This document shows, one piece after another, positions 16,710 to 26,069 of a stretch of DNA of 35,364 nucleotides. The stretch comes from Planctomycetota bacterium. Lineage in GTDB: Bacteria; Planctomycetota; Planctomycetia; Pirellulales; Pirellulaceae. The stretch covers positions 1 to 35,364 of the forward strand of contig CAUJKA010000078.1 of NCBI GenBank assembly GCA_963204965.1, read 5' to 3'. Each line of letters begins with the position of its first letter. The stretch's first letter is position 1. Made by a program: the position numbers and the translations under genes. Below the pieces are notes generated by a model. It did not search any database. It was not told the origin of the DNA and worked only from the letters and a program-made list of their open reading frames with translations.

Positions 16710-17975
16710 TTAGAACGCCAAGGCGTCACCGAACTTGTCGCGTTCGTTTTGGGTTAGGCGATACATGTCATGAAGCAACTGCATATCGCAGGGTCGCTGT
16801 TGGACTTTTCGTCGAGAGAACATGCGCTGTTGGGTAGCGATCATGACCTCAGGCGGCAAAGTCGTCATCTGACCAAACAGCCTCGCATAGTTCACAAAGC
16901 TGGGAACGTTGCTGGTCACGAACCCATACATCATGCTGCAAACGCCGATCACCTTGCCTGTGAATATGCCCGTATTGATCGCTGTCTTGCTGTAGTCGCC
17001 CATGACACATCCCAGGAACTGCATTCCAGTCGCAGCCTTTCCGTGAGGATACTCCATGTTGACTGTGCCGTAGGTATTTTTCAGATCGCTATTGCAAGTT
17101 CCCGCGCCTAAGTTGATCCAACTACCCAAGTAGCTATGTCCCAAGAATCCGTGGTGCTGCTTGTTCGAGTAGGGCTCGACAATCGCGGCTTCGACTTCTC
17201 CGCCGATCTTGGTTGTGTGACCGAGTGAAACTTGATCCTTGATGGCAGCGTGCTCAAGAATCTTCGCATTGCGGCCAATGTAAATCGGGCCTCGCAGCAA
17301 CGTGTAAGGACCAACGTAGGCATCGCGATCAATGACAATCGGACCTTTGCTAGTATCGGCGATGACAAACTGATCCAGCTTGGCACCGTCCGCCATGAAG
17401 ACGCCGTCTGCCTTCTGCTGATACTCCTCAGAGTGTTCAAGTCGGAATTGCAAGTTGTCCCCTATGTGCTGCATGTTCGACGCAATCACTTCATGGGGAA
17501 ACGTCATCAGCTTAAGCGGAGCTTGTCGAGTTTCGAAATTGTGAGCCGACAGTAAAAACGACTCTATGCTCGACGAAGCTTGTTGAGCGATCCATTGCCA
17601 AGTCCAGCCGGGATTCACGATGGCTGCAACTTGATCTCCGTCCCAAACAATACTAGGCCCCGAATTGCCAGCAGACTTTAGCAGTTGCTGAAGAGCATTG
17701 AGTGTGGTGACATTGGGAGTCAGCCGAGCATTTAAGACCAGAGTTGGTCCATGCGAGTGCTGATTGTGGTCGCTGCCAAGTTGCACCAAGTCGGGAAAGT
17801 CTAGTTCAACGAGTGCTCGCAAGTGCGGTCGGACAATCGCAGCCATGGGCTGATCGAGCATACGAACCAAATCTAACAGTCGATACGATCCAACTGTGAT
17901 GCAACAAGCCGGCCGAGCTGTAGTGATCGGAAAGAGCTGTAGAACGGTGGCGTCTTCAAACAATAGCACTGACAC
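16710..17975 (-). CDS. GlmU-like sugar nucleotidyltransferase with left-handed beta-helix
   Basis: 421 residues. The C-terminal half is a hexapeptide-repeat beta-helix (VIDRDAYVGPYTLLRGPIYI, IGRNAKILEHAAI). The loop HSYLGSWINLGAGTCNSDLK and NTYGTVNMEY are typical of GlmU acetyltransferase domains. The N-terminal region is unlike classical GlmU and lacks an obvious GXGTRM nucleotide loop. It fits the alternative GlmU-like family described from Bacteroidetes and Planctomycetes, proposed to make UDP-GlcNAc or a related activated sugar. The start is GTG 17975 with GGGAA upstream. The minus-strand gene for an exported protein ends 66 bp before it. Whether it replaces GlmU depends on the rest of the genome. 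Confidence 0.8.
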   Translation of the reverse strand: MSVLLFEDATVLQLFPITTARPACCITVGSYRLLDLVRMLDQPMAAIVRPHLRALVELDFPDLVQLGSDHNQHSHGPTLVLNARLTPNVTTLNALQQLLKSAGNSGPSIVWDGDQVAAIVNPGWTWQWIAQQASSSIESFLLSAHNFETRQAPLKLMTFPHEVIASNMQHIGDNLQFRLEHSEEYQQKADGVFMADGAKLDQFVIADTSKGPIVIDRDAYVGPYTLLRGPIYIGRNAKILEHAAIKDQVSLGHTTKIGGEVEAAIVEPYSNKQHHGFLGHSYLGSWINLGAGTCNSDLKNTYGTVNMEYPHGKAATGMQFLGCVMGDYSKTAINTGIFTGKVIGVCSMMYGFVTSNVPSFVNYARLFGQMTTLPPEVMIATQQRMFSRRKVQQRPCDMQLLHDMYRLTQNERDKFGDALAF

Positions 17976-18041
17976 TTAGTTGTTCCCGACTAGCGATTTT
18001 GGGCGTTGGCCGAAGCGACCGAGGGGCATCTGCGCAACTAT

Positions 18042-18797
18042 TTACCGGTTGAACGTAGCCAAATCAACGGGGTCAAACGACAGCAGCATCGTATTGAATT
18101 GTTCGATCTGCTTCTTCTCCGCGGCGCTTAACGAATAGGTCGGATGAATGCGACTTACCATGACGACTTCGCGGCCTCCGGCAAATACGGTGCGTTTGAT
18201 TTCGCTTGGAATCGACTCACGCTCTCCAATGGCTTGGTTCAGATGTAGCCTCGCAAATGGCGGTGGCGCCGATCCTCGTGATTGCGAAGCGTTAATAAGG
18301 GCACTAACGTTAGCAAACGTTGCGTATTGAACGGCGAATTCAGGACTAGCTGGCTGTTGTAGTTTCGCGTCGTAACGAATGAATCGCTTGCCGATGGAAA
18401 TCACCCCAGTTGCGGGATCAAAACTTGTTTGAGCCGCATCTTCAATCTTCTCCGGGCCGCCCTCGGCCTGAAGTAGTTTATTCTTCGCGCTCTCAATTCC
18501 GCTTTGTAACTGTTGTAGATTGATCCGAGTCTGTATCTGACGCTGGGAATCCATAAGTGCGATATGGTTGTTGATTGGGTCGACTACCAAGATTCGATTG
18601 GGGGTCTCGCGCGAATAATCGAAGGCACTTCCACCGCTGAAGAGCGTGACAGATTGATCGATGGGCTTAGCCTTACCGGCTTCCATCACGTCCGTTTCGA
18701 TGCGAAAGTCGGCTGTCTGCTTGGCGATAACCGAAACGTTACTACAGAGTAAGGCCACCATCGCTCCTTGAACGAACCGCAGTAAACTGTGCGACAT
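18042..18797 (-). CDS. Exported protein of unknown function
   Basis: With start ATG 18797 the protein has about 251 residues and a signal peptide (SLLRFVQGAMVALLCSNVSVIA). AAGG lies about 13 nt upstream. An in-frame ATG at 18827 and one at 18866 are possible but would put charged residues before the signal sequence. The mature part opens with ADFRIETDV and contains ILVVDPINNHIALMDSQRQI, beta-rich stretches and a Gln-rich helix. The beginning faintly recalls LolA-type lipid-binding beta-folds, but I cannot support that assignment. It lies between the secreted peptidase gene and the GlmU-like gene, all on the minus strand. Confidence 0.65.
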   Translation of the reverse strand: MSHSLLRFVQGAMVALLCSNVSVIAKQTADFRIETDVMEAGKAKPIDQSVTLFSGGSAFDYSRETPNRILVVDPINNHIALMDSQRQIQTRINLQQLQSGIESAKNKLLQAEGGPEKIEDAAQTSFDPATGVISIGKRFIRYDAKLQQPASPEFAVQYATFANVSALINASQSRGSAPPPFARLHLNQAIGERESIPSEIKRTVFAGGREVVMVSRIHPTYSLSAAEKKQIEQFNTMLLSFDPVDLATFNR

Positions 18798-18951
18798 GAT
18801 TTTCAACTGCCTTGTGAGAACTGCCATGAAGTGTCTAGGTGACTCTACCAAGCCGCAAAGGTCCAAGTCCAGTTCGAAAAATGCTGCCTAACTAAGCTCG
18901 AGACCTGCGAGGCAAGTTTAAGACCTACGAGTCAATCTCTCAGGTAACGGA

Positions 18952-20790
18952 CTACCGCAGAATTCCTTGCGAGTCCGAACGCAGACCGGAGAATCTGCTG
19001 CTATTCCCCCAATCCAGTACCTGTACGGTATTAGATTGAGTTCCTTGTTGACGTGCGGTCGACGTGCCGACCGGATTGTTTCCGTTAGACTGTGTACCGC
19101 TGGATGGAGACCCGCCAGAAGGTCGCAGTCCAACCATGCCCGTCGAATTGGAAGTTGAGTTGCTAGGAGCAGCACTGGCGATCTGAGCTGGATTGGTTCC
19201 ATTCATGCCACCAGCGGAAACGCCACCAAAGTTATTGTGAGGCGGAATTGCCGTGGCTGGTTGTCCACTAGCTTGACGAAGTTGAGTTTGATAAAAACTC
19301 TCCCCCGGCGAAGCAGCTTGGGATTTCAGACTTGCAGCATTCCCATCGACAAACGATGAACCAGCGTTTGGATCGAAGGCTATTGAGCTAGCTGCCTGAC
19401 CCCCACTTCGTTTTCCAATTTCGTTGTTGGCGGGTGGTAGGTTGGCGGCGATGTTGTTCGTAACGACCTCATTTGTAGCGTTTGAGGCGACGTGCGAGGG
19501 CAAGAGGTCCAAAGATCGTGGATCGGAACTCAGTCGTCCTGGCTCAACTTGTCCGAGATTTGAGTTAGCAGCGACTGTAGTGTTGTCTATTGGCCGACTT
19601 TGGACAGCAGGTCTTACAACGGCTTCGTTGGCGGATGCGGCTACGACTGTTGCGTTATTGCGTTTGGCTAACACTGGGGCGTAGGCCAACAAGTCCTTTG
19701 GACTTCCGTCTCGCAACCACTTGTTCCATTTGTCTTGAAAGTCCCAAATGGATTCGTAGGCGTAGTGCTTGTTAAGTGCAGCTTTCCAGTTTTCACTCTT
19801 CATTCCGAGTTCGATAAATCGTACGAACTCTTGTGGGCTGCTTTGGTCGATCAGGAATTGAACAGCCGAGTGCCCCTGAGCGTACAGGGGAAGAATGTCT
19901 TTAGGGTAGTCTTTGAGTTCAAACATCTGGTTGAACGCTAGGCCTCGACCATGCTGGAGGAACTCCTTCAAGTAGTGACGATGCTTTTTCTTTTCAGCTT
20001 CGTGCTCCACTGTCGTCGCAGCGCCTTCATCTGCCCATCTTGGAACGTACTTGTTCAGCTTGCCAAAGTACGAAGCAAAAATCGTGTGCGAAATTTCGTG
20101 AGGCAATACGCTATCCAAAATTCGCTCTCGCGTACCTTGGACGATCATCTGCCAGTCACTGGCCACACTTCTTGCGACGGTAAATCGTGTTTCGCCGCTT
20201 GCACCTAGATTAGGAGCGTCGTGAACATGAATGGGGCAACGATAGGACCATGTAGGCAGCTCTTGTCCCAGCCAGTGAATCGCCAGCTCGCGACGATTTC
20301 GTTCGGCGGTTTCAGAAACCTCCTTGGCCCAGGCTGCATCATTGGCGAAGACGATGAAGTTCGCGGACTCGGCTACCGCTTGGCCACGTCCGCCATTGTT
20401 CGCAGCTTGTGCAGCCGGCTTCGGCGTGCTGTTCTCGAACGGCAAAGATGGGGCAGGCCAACCGGCGGCTGAGGCAGAGCCGCCGAATCGGCCTTTGTTC
20501 ATGGCCGCTTGTGCGGTCATACCGCGCGGCATCATTGAATTGGGGGACATGTTTTGTGGCATTACGCCTGGTGTTACTGCACCTTGTTGCATCATGCCGG
20601 GTTGCATCATTGCCTGCGGAGCCATCGCGTAAGGCGCAGCACCATACATGGGCATGGGTTGAGGCAATACGGCGACTTGCTGAGGCACCATCATCATCGG
20701 GGCAGATGGATAGTACTGTGCCTGCGCAGCCAAAGATAGGGACGTAGCTATAGCCAGGCCCAACAAAGGGTTCCAACGGCGAGCATCCAT
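18952..20790 (-). CDS. Secreted HExxH peptidase-like protein with low-complexity ends
   Basis: 612 residues with a signal peptide (GLAIATSLSLAAQA). Residues 25-95 are rich in Met, Pro, Gln and Ala with several MMQPGMM-like runs. The domain at about 140-370 holds the gluzincin zinc motif LPHEISHTIFASYFG. The third ligand is probably the Glu in PRWADEGAATTVEHEAE, and conserved-looking QGHSAVQFLID follows. This resembles the DUF1570/peptidase-MA-like group. The last 230 residues are Asn/Ser/Ala-rich and presumably disordered. ATG 20790 has an excellent AAGGAG 8 nt upstream, unlike most genes here, suggesting high translation. Zinc binding and proteolysis are inferred from the motif; no substrate can be named. 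Confidence 0.8.
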   Translation of the reverse strand: MDARRWNPLLGLAIATSLSLAAQAQYYPSAPMMMVPQQVAVLPQPMPMYGAAPYAMAPQAMMQPGMMQQGAVTPGVMPQNMSPNSMMPRGMTAQAAMNKGRFGGSASAAGWPAPSLPFENSTPKPAAQAANNGGRGQAVAESANFIVFANDAAWAKEVSETAERNRRELAIHWLGQELPTWSYRCPIHVHDAPNLGASGETRFTVARSVASDWQMIVQGTRERILDSVLPHEISHTIFASYFGKLNKYVPRWADEGAATTVEHEAEKKKHRHYLKEFLQHGRGLAFNQMFELKDYPKDILPLYAQGHSAVQFLIDQSSPQEFVRFIELGMKSENWKAALNKHYAYESIWDFQDKWNKWLRDGSPKDLLAYAPVLAKRNNATVVAASANEAVVRPAVQSRPIDNTTVAANSNLGQVEPGRLSSDPRSLDLLPSHVASNATNEVVTNNIAANLPPANNEIGKRSGGQAASSIAFDPNAGSSFVDGNAASLKSQAASPGESFYQTQLRQASGQPATAIPPHNNFGGVSAGGMNGTNPAQIASAAPSNSTSNSTGMVGLRPSGGSPSSGTQSNGNNPVGTSTARQQGTQSNTVQVLDWGNSSRFSGLRSDSQGILR

Positions 20791-21270
20791 GCTCTTATCT
20801 CCTTGTGGTGCCAGTGTCTCACCAATTCAGCCAAGCGCGGGAGCCTAGTCAAATTGATCATCCATCTTGCGATGCAAACACCAGCGGGGTCTCCATTGCC
20901 CGCGATCTCCTTTCGCGAACAGGGCGGAGTCTAGGCAATGACAATTACTCGTCGATAGGTCAATCACAGCCGTTACAACCGTTTTCTTCGGTAAAGTTCA
21001 GCAATTTGTGTTGTTGTTGCTAGCATCAAAATCGCTGCTTTTCGTTGAGGCATCGAGCAGGGGTGTACGTTTAGCGGAGCAGTGCAAGCTGCTACATAAG
21101 ACTTACGCTTCCACGAAGGATCGTTTAACGGCAAGCCGCAGGCGACTGTTCTTGAATCTCGTTTGGGCATAGTTGCAGCCAAAGATGACGAACCAATAAA
21201 AAGTTGAAGCAATCGCCTGCGGCTTGCCGTTAAACATGCCGCTCAATCAGTAGCAGAGCTGCCCCCTGTG
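20791..21270. promoter_or_regulatory. Divergent intergenic region with a family D repeat
   Basis: About 480 bp separate the divergent peptidase gene and the GT-C-like membrane protein gene, so at least two promoters should lie here. No -35/-10 pair was convincing on either strand. The only strong structure is the inverted repeat at 21123-21235. No coding region is supported. Confidence 0.35.
21123..21235. repeat. REPIN-like inverted repeat, family D, copy 2
   Basis: The arms are 21123-21148 and 21210-21235, 26 nt each with one mismatch, separated by 61 nt. The left arm is identical to that at 13104-13129. The spacer differs in sequence and length from copy 1, so only the arms are conserved. 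Confidence 0.85.
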
Positions 21271-22986
21271 ATGAATCACTCCTCCAATTTCAACTTCCAC
21301 TCAATCGCGCTGCTTTGGCGTCGCTTCGTTGCAGCCAATGCCAGAGTTGGCTTGTCGCGGAATGTTGGACTGATCAGTTGGATGTTGGCAGCCTTGGGCG
21401 GTTGCTTTCTCGCGTACGTCGTTCGAATGCATCGAATCGACCACGATGCCTTTCATGAGATGGCGCTGTTTCGCGAGTGGTTGGTCACAAGTCAATTTCC
21501 AACTGGCGACGTTTTTGCATACACACCAACAGTCAATCCGGCTGTGCACCACGAGTGGGGAACCGGCGCAGTACTTTACTTCGCGACCATTGGTACTGGT
21601 CTGGGAGCGGTCGGCTTAGCGATTCTCAGGCTGCTTCTGATCTGCAGTTTATGGCTCTTGCTTTATCGCGTCGCTCGCATGCGAGGGGCTCATCCAATCG
21701 TCTTTGCGGTAACCAGTTTCGTCGTGTTTCCTATGTTGTGGGTAGGCTTTGCAACGATACGAGCTCAGCTTTTCACACTGGTTTTCATCGCCGCTCAAAT
21801 GTGGATGCAGGAGCTGGACTGGCGCGGTCGCAAAGCTTGGATCGCACTTTGGCTATTGATGCTGGCAGCTTGGTTGAACATGCATGCTGGATTTGTCGTC
21901 GGTATTGGGATGATGGCGATTCACTTTGCGGAACGTTTCATTTCGGAGACTTTCCGTAACAGTATTCGATCTGCGTTTATACAAAACTGGCACATGCTGG
22001 CCGCTGCTCCCGTCGCACTTGCGCTGCTGCAACTGAATCCCTATGGCAGCGACTACATTCCCTACTTGATTCACGCCATTCGGATGCCTCGGCCATTGAT
22101 CACAGAGTGGCAACCGCTTTGGAACAACTACGCACCCGTCATCACCATGTTAGCCTTTGTAGGTTCGGTGATCACATTCGCTTATTGCATGCGGCACCTC
22201 AAGCAATTAGTGCGGATGCGTGGAGCGCTAACCATTGCGATCTGTTGCTACATGGCCCTGCGGCACATACGTCACGGATCGATCTTTTCGATTGTTTGGA
22301 TCGCTTATGTTCCTGCTTGGCTCAGTCGAACCACAGCCGGAAAAAGCCTAGTATCGATCTGCCAGCGGTGGCAAAGCGGCTTAGTAAGAGCTTGCCAGGT
22401 CACTGTCCTGGCAACGCTGGCCTTCGCGACCTATCATCACGCTTGGATTCCCAGCCTACCGCCGCGACCAGTCTACTCAAGTTCTTGTTATCCCTCCGAA
22501 GCCGTTGCCTACCTTCGCGAAAATCGATTTTCTGGCAATGTGCTGACGCCTTTTCAGATCGGCGCATACGTCTCTTGGGAACTGTATCCACAAGTCAAGG
22601 TCAGCTTAGATAGTCGTTACGAAGTTGCCTACCCGGACAATGTGGTCAATGAACACGTAGACTTCGTCAAAGCTCGCGGCGATCAGTGGCAGGAGCTGCC
22701 AGATCGCTATCCCACCGACCTAGTCTTAATCCCCACGAGCGCACCAGTTCACGATCATATTGATCAGCTAACTTCGCAAGAGTCGAATTCCAAGCATGAC
22801 GCAGCTAAGCAAGCCTGGAAAGTCGTCTATCGCGACGATTCATACACAATCCTTGCCAATGAACGCAGTGCACAGCTTCTTTCTGTAATGGATCGTCGCA
22901 ACCAAGTGCTCGAAGACCGAGTCGGCGAGGTCTTCTCACAATCGCTCTCGCATTGGAATCGCTCGAACGAGTCTCCCGCGCGATAG
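21271..22986 (+). CDS. Polytopic membrane protein, GT-C glycosyltransferase-like
   Basis: About 571 residues with roughly ten hydrophobic segments up to residue 390 and a soluble C-terminal domain. Near the N terminus the luminal loop has DHDAFHEMALFREWL and VHHEWGTG, resembling the acidic first-loop motif of GT-C enzymes that use polyprenyl-linked sugars. Later come AAWLNMHAGFVVG, LNPYGSDY, TEWQPLW, ALRHIRHGSIFSI and the exported-side SGNVLTPFQIGAYVSWELYP with VSLDSRYEVAYP. These motifs recur in an uncharacterised group of bacterial membrane proteins. Transfer of a sugar to a cell-envelope acceptor is inferred from fold resemblance only. GTG 21268 directly precedes ATG 21271 and either could start it. 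Confidence 0.65.
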   Translation: MNHSSNFNFHSIALLWRRFVAANARVGLSRNVGLISWMLAALGGCFLAYVVRMHRIDHDAFHEMALFREWLVTSQFPTGDVFAYTPTVNPAVHHEWGTGAVLYFATIGTGLGAVGLAILRLLLICSLWLLLYRVARMRGAHPIVFAVTSFVVFPMLWVGFATIRAQLFTLVFIAAQMWMQELDWRGRKAWIALWLLMLAAWLNMHAGFVVGIGMMAIHFAERFISETFRNSIRSAFIQNWHMLAAAPVALALLQLNPYGSDYIPYLIHAIRMPRPLITEWQPLWNNYAPVITMLAFVGSVITFAYCMRHLKQLVRMRGALTIAICCYMALRHIRHGSIFSIVWIAYVPAWLSRTTAGKSLVSICQRWQSGLVRACQVTVLATLAFATYHHAWIPSLPPRPVYSSSCYPSEAVAYLRENRFSGNVLTPFQIGAYVSWELYPQVKVSLDSRYEVAYPDNVVNEHVDFVKARGDQWQELPDRYPTDLVLIPTSAPVHDHIDQLTSQESNSKHDAAKQAWKVVYRDDSYTILANERSAQLLSVMDRRNQVLEDRVGEVFSQSLSHWNRSNESPAR

Positions 22987-23048
22987 AATTCGGAGAATCG
23001 GTTGTAGTGTTTAAAGCGACTGGTCGTAACTAACTGCCAAATCTCGCT

Positions 23049-25124
23049 TTGACATTTTTGAGCCGAGGCAACCCTAGCTACAACGGCAAGCTAAGTTCCA
23101 CAGTCCCATTGTATATCCCTTCGGATCCACCTTGGGACGTGTCTATGAGCCCAACCGATCCATCATGGCTCGCCTCTACTGGTGAGTTCAGTGACCACAC
23201 GGATAAGTTGAACATCCCATTTGCTCCTCCGAGTGCGAACTCAACCATGAACGCCGCCCAAGCAAACTTCGTTAATCCAATCAATCCTGCATCGGAAGCG
23301 ATCGAGAGTTTTCCTCAATTAGGCATGCTCTCTCCTGAGAACTATGATCCAGGTTCGGCACCTCGTCCCGAACCCAAGCAGTTGGATGGTCAATACACTC
23401 GAGAAATCCAGCGCGAGCTTTCGTACTTCAAACAGAAGGCGATCGAGCAGGACATCGAGATCTTCGAAATGCGGGCTCTGCTTCAATCCGGCAAAGGATT
23501 GAGCAACATTCTGAACCTAAAGCAACTGCTCGAAACATTCATGGCGGTTGTTCGCGAAAAATACAGCGCCGTCAATACCGCGGTACTGCTCAAGGACGAT
23601 TTAGAGAACGCCGAAGACTGGTTTCGCGTCAAAGCCTACTACGGATTGGCCGACAAGTTCAAGCATCCCAGCGGACTTGTCGAATCGATGTTCATGTACA
23701 AGTTCCCCAAGAACAATGGACTGCTGTGGCAGTTGATTCAACAGGGCAACGTCTTTAGCGTTCGGGACATGCTGCGAGGGCCTCGTTTCAAGCATTCTTG
23801 GCGGCAGTGGAACATCGACGTTCTCAAGTCAGACGTTTGGTGCCCCCTCATCAAGAGCGGTGAAGTCCTAGGAATTCTCACCATCGGCGAGCGCGAAGAT
23901 GGAACGCAGATTCCTGAGAGCGACTACGCGTTCATTCAAGAGCTTGCTTCGATCGCGATCACCAATATCGACTCGACGCTGAAATACGAGAAGAACGAAC
24001 GTATTCTGAAGAACATTCAGACGTTGTATGACGTCAATCAGCAGATCGCGAATGTCAACGACTTCAAGAAATTGTGCATCGAAACGCTAAGCAAAGCAGT
24101 GGACGTTCTGATGACGCAGAAGGGCAACTTGATGATCTACAACAAGATCACACGCAAGTTGGAAATTCGCGTCGTTTGGGGCAATATTCCATCCAGCGTT
24201 CGCGACGAAATCAACAATGGTCTAGTCGAGACCAAATCATTCGATATTGGCGAGGGAATTGCCGGAACATGCGCGGAAACTAAGAAGCCAATTCGTGTTA
24301 ATGATCGCACGATGATTCCACAGGTTGGACAACACGAAGTGTATTGCATGGCCAGCGTACCAATTCTCTACGGAAATGAATTGGAAGGCGTGATCAACAT
24401 GACCAACAAGGTCATGATCGATGAAGAAGGAAACAAAGTCCTTGATCCTTTGGGTCGGTTCACCGAGGAAGACCTTTCGCTATTGCTTGGATTGGCTGAT
24501 CAAGCGGCCGTGAACCTCAACAAGACACGAATCTACAGTCAATCAATCACCGATCGACTGACTGGACTATTCAACAGCCGCCACTTCGAACAGGTCTTCT
24601 TCGACTCTGTTAACGACTCCATCCTGGGCAACAAGCCAGTCACCATTGCTATTTCGGACATCGACCATTTCAAGAAATTCAATGATCAATACGGACACGC
24701 AGCCGGAGATGAAGTGCTCAAGCATGTCGCGGAGATCTTCAAGTCCTGCGTGAGACCTCACAAGAATGACTTGGCGTTCCGCTACGGCGGCGAAGAGTTC
24801 TGTATGGTCCTTCCCGATACGACGCCTGCCGAAGCGATGAAAGTGATGGAAGAGTTCCGCAGCAAGGTGGAAGCCACGAGTCTGGAACACACTGGCAAGA
24901 AATTGGAAGTGCGAGTCTCCATCGGCTTGGCTACCTCCATTCTCGATTCGGTCAGCAGCAAGGATTTGTTCGAAAAGGCCGACGAAACGCTTTACGCATG
25001 CAAGCGTGGTGGACGAAATCAAGTCCGACACTTTGCCAACGGCTTGCACGTTCCCTTTAGCTCGTCCGGACTAATCGAAGCCATCGATAAGTCGTACAAC
25101 ACGAGCAATGAAGTCAGCATTTAG
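23049..25124 (+). CDS. Diguanylate cyclase with two GAF domains
   Basis: 691 residues from TTG 23049; an ATG at 23145 is an alternative and neither has a good Shine-Dalgarno. The first 110 residues are Pro/Ser/Asn-rich and disordered-looking. A coiled coil (about 112-146) is followed by two GAF sensor domains (about 153-305 and 325-490), the second including IGEGIAGTCAETKKPIRVND. The GGDEF domain begins at DRLTGLFNSRHF and has DIDHFKKFNDQYGHAAGD and the active-site RYGGEEF near residue 580, so it should convert two GTP to cyclic di-GMP. The inhibitory RxxD site is degenerate (HKND at the expected place), implying loss of product feedback. Soluble; signals bound by the GAF domains are unknown. 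Confidence 0.92.
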   Translation: MTFLSRGNPSYNGKLSSTVPLYIPSDPPWDVSMSPTDPSWLASTGEFSDHTDKLNIPFAPPSANSTMNAAQANFVNPINPASEAIESFPQLGMLSPENYDPGSAPRPEPKQLDGQYTREIQRELSYFKQKAIEQDIEIFEMRALLQSGKGLSNILNLKQLLETFMAVVREKYSAVNTAVLLKDDLENAEDWFRVKAYYGLADKFKHPSGLVESMFMYKFPKNNGLLWQLIQQGNVFSVRDMLRGPRFKHSWRQWNIDVLKSDVWCPLIKSGEVLGILTIGEREDGTQIPESDYAFIQELASIAITNIDSTLKYEKNERILKNIQTLYDVNQQIANVNDFKKLCIETLSKAVDVLMTQKGNLMIYNKITRKLEIRVVWGNIPSSVRDEINNGLVETKSFDIGEGIAGTCAETKKPIRVNDRTMIPQVGQHEVYCMASVPILYGNELEGVINMTNKVMIDEEGNKVLDPLGRFTEEDLSLLLGLADQAAVNLNKTRIYSQSITDRLTGLFNSRHFEQVFFDSVNDSILGNKPVTIAISDIDHFKKFNDQYGHAAGDEVLKHVAEIFKSCVRPHKNDLAFRYGGEEFCMVLPDTTPAEAMKVMEEFRSKVEATSLEHTGKKLEVRVSIGLATSILDSVSSKDLFEKADETLYACKRGGRNQVRHFANGLHVPFSSSGLIEAIDKSYNTSNEVSI

Positions 25125-25145
25125 TTGCTGGAAGCTAATCGATAG

Positions 25146-25173
25146 GCGGCAAAACTCCGGCGGAATTTGCCGC
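25146..25173 (+). terminator. Stem-loop after the diguanylate cyclase gene
   Basis: GCGGCAAA (25146-25153) pairs perfectly with TTTGCCGC (25166-25173), and TCCG/CGGA extends the stem inside, 22 bp after the stop. There is no T-tract, so it is a terminator-like or mRNA-end stem rather than a textbook intrinsic terminator. Confidence 0.45.
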
Positions 25174-25321
25174 AAGGGGCAGGCAGTGAGGAGCTTTGAG
25201 GCGAGCCATTGCCCCGCTCCATTCTAACTGTCAACCGTAGACCGCTTTGCGTGTTGAAGGGTGCTCCGCTATAAAGAGGCTTTGCAAGCCGCACGAAGTG
25301 AGCGGTTCGTAGAGGACTCTT

Positions 25322-25876
25322 TTGGCACGGCTAGTCATGCATCTTTACTTAATAGGCTATCGAGGCTCAGGCAAATCGACCGTTGGAAGGCTGCTAGCCC
25401 AAGCACTAGACCGGCCGTTAGTTGATACCGACGATTGGATTGAATCGAGCCAAGAAAAGACCATTCGCGAGATCTTTGCGGAGCGAGGCGAAGCGGGCTT
25501 TCGCGACTTGGAGCAGACTGCCGTGTCGCAGGTCGCTTCATTTCCGGATCCATCCGTTGTCGCACTTGGTGGCGGAGCAATTCTTCGGCCTGCCAATCAG
25601 CAAACGTTGCGAACTACCGGTGCATGCGTTTGGCTGGATGCGTCGGCTGAGTTTCTTTACGAGCGCATTTGTGCGGATTCTAGCAGTGGTGACCGTCGTC
25701 CGAATCTAACGGATCGTGGGGGCTTTGCCGAAGTCAGCGAAGTTCTTGCCGCTCGTCGACCGGTTTACAACGATCTGGCAAAATTAACTATCAACGTTGA
25801 AGGCAAATCAGCCGATGAAGTAGCTCGTGAGATTGTCGATTGGCTAAACTCTGCGGACCATCATTCTGCAAGTTAA
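25322..25876 (+). CDS. aroK: Shikimate kinase
   Basis: ATP-dependent 3-phosphorylation of shikimate in aromatic amino-acid synthesis. The P-loop is GYRGSGKST (residues 12-20); the shikimate-binding DTDDWIE and FRDLEQ with its Arg, then VVALGGGAI, follow. The lid region has DRRPNLTD and a second Arg in LAARRPVYNDLA. At 184 residues it is of normal length. TTG 25322 is favoured because AGAGGA at 25311-25316 fits it; an ATG at 25337 lacks a nearby Shine-Dalgarno. Other shikimate-pathway genes are not in the window. Confidence 0.92.
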   Translation: MARLVMHLYLIGYRGSGKSTVGRLLAQALDRPLVDTDDWIESSQEKTIREIFAERGEAGFRDLEQTAVSQVASFPDPSVVALGGGAILRPANQQTLRTTGACVWLDASAEFLYERICADSSSGDRRPNLTDRGGFAEVSEVLAARRPVYNDLAKLTINVEGKSADEVAREIVDWLNSADHHSAS

Positions 25877-25993
25877 GTCAGTCGTTCTACTCTCAGCTTT
25901 CAATGGAATGACGCCAGTTTGTAGATTCTGCAGCATCGAAGCTGTGAGAAACGAACTGGTTGAGCACGGAAGTTTCGGTAATTATCGAACGTC

Positions 25994-26017
25994 GTAACCT
26001 GATAGAATTCAGGTTAC
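25994..26017. repeat. Perfect 9-bp inverted repeat between aroK and the prepilin peptidase gene
   Basis: GTAACCTGA (25994-26002) and TCAGGTTAC (26009-26017) flank TAGAAT. It lies about 52 bp before the TTG start of the next gene. Its dyad symmetry would suit a dimeric repressor or a small RNA hairpin; nothing in the sequence distinguishes the two. Confidence 0.4.
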
Positions 26018-26069
26018 TTCAATTCGTGTTAATAGCGATCGTGCTTGATGGACGGTCGTCCTGATTCCG

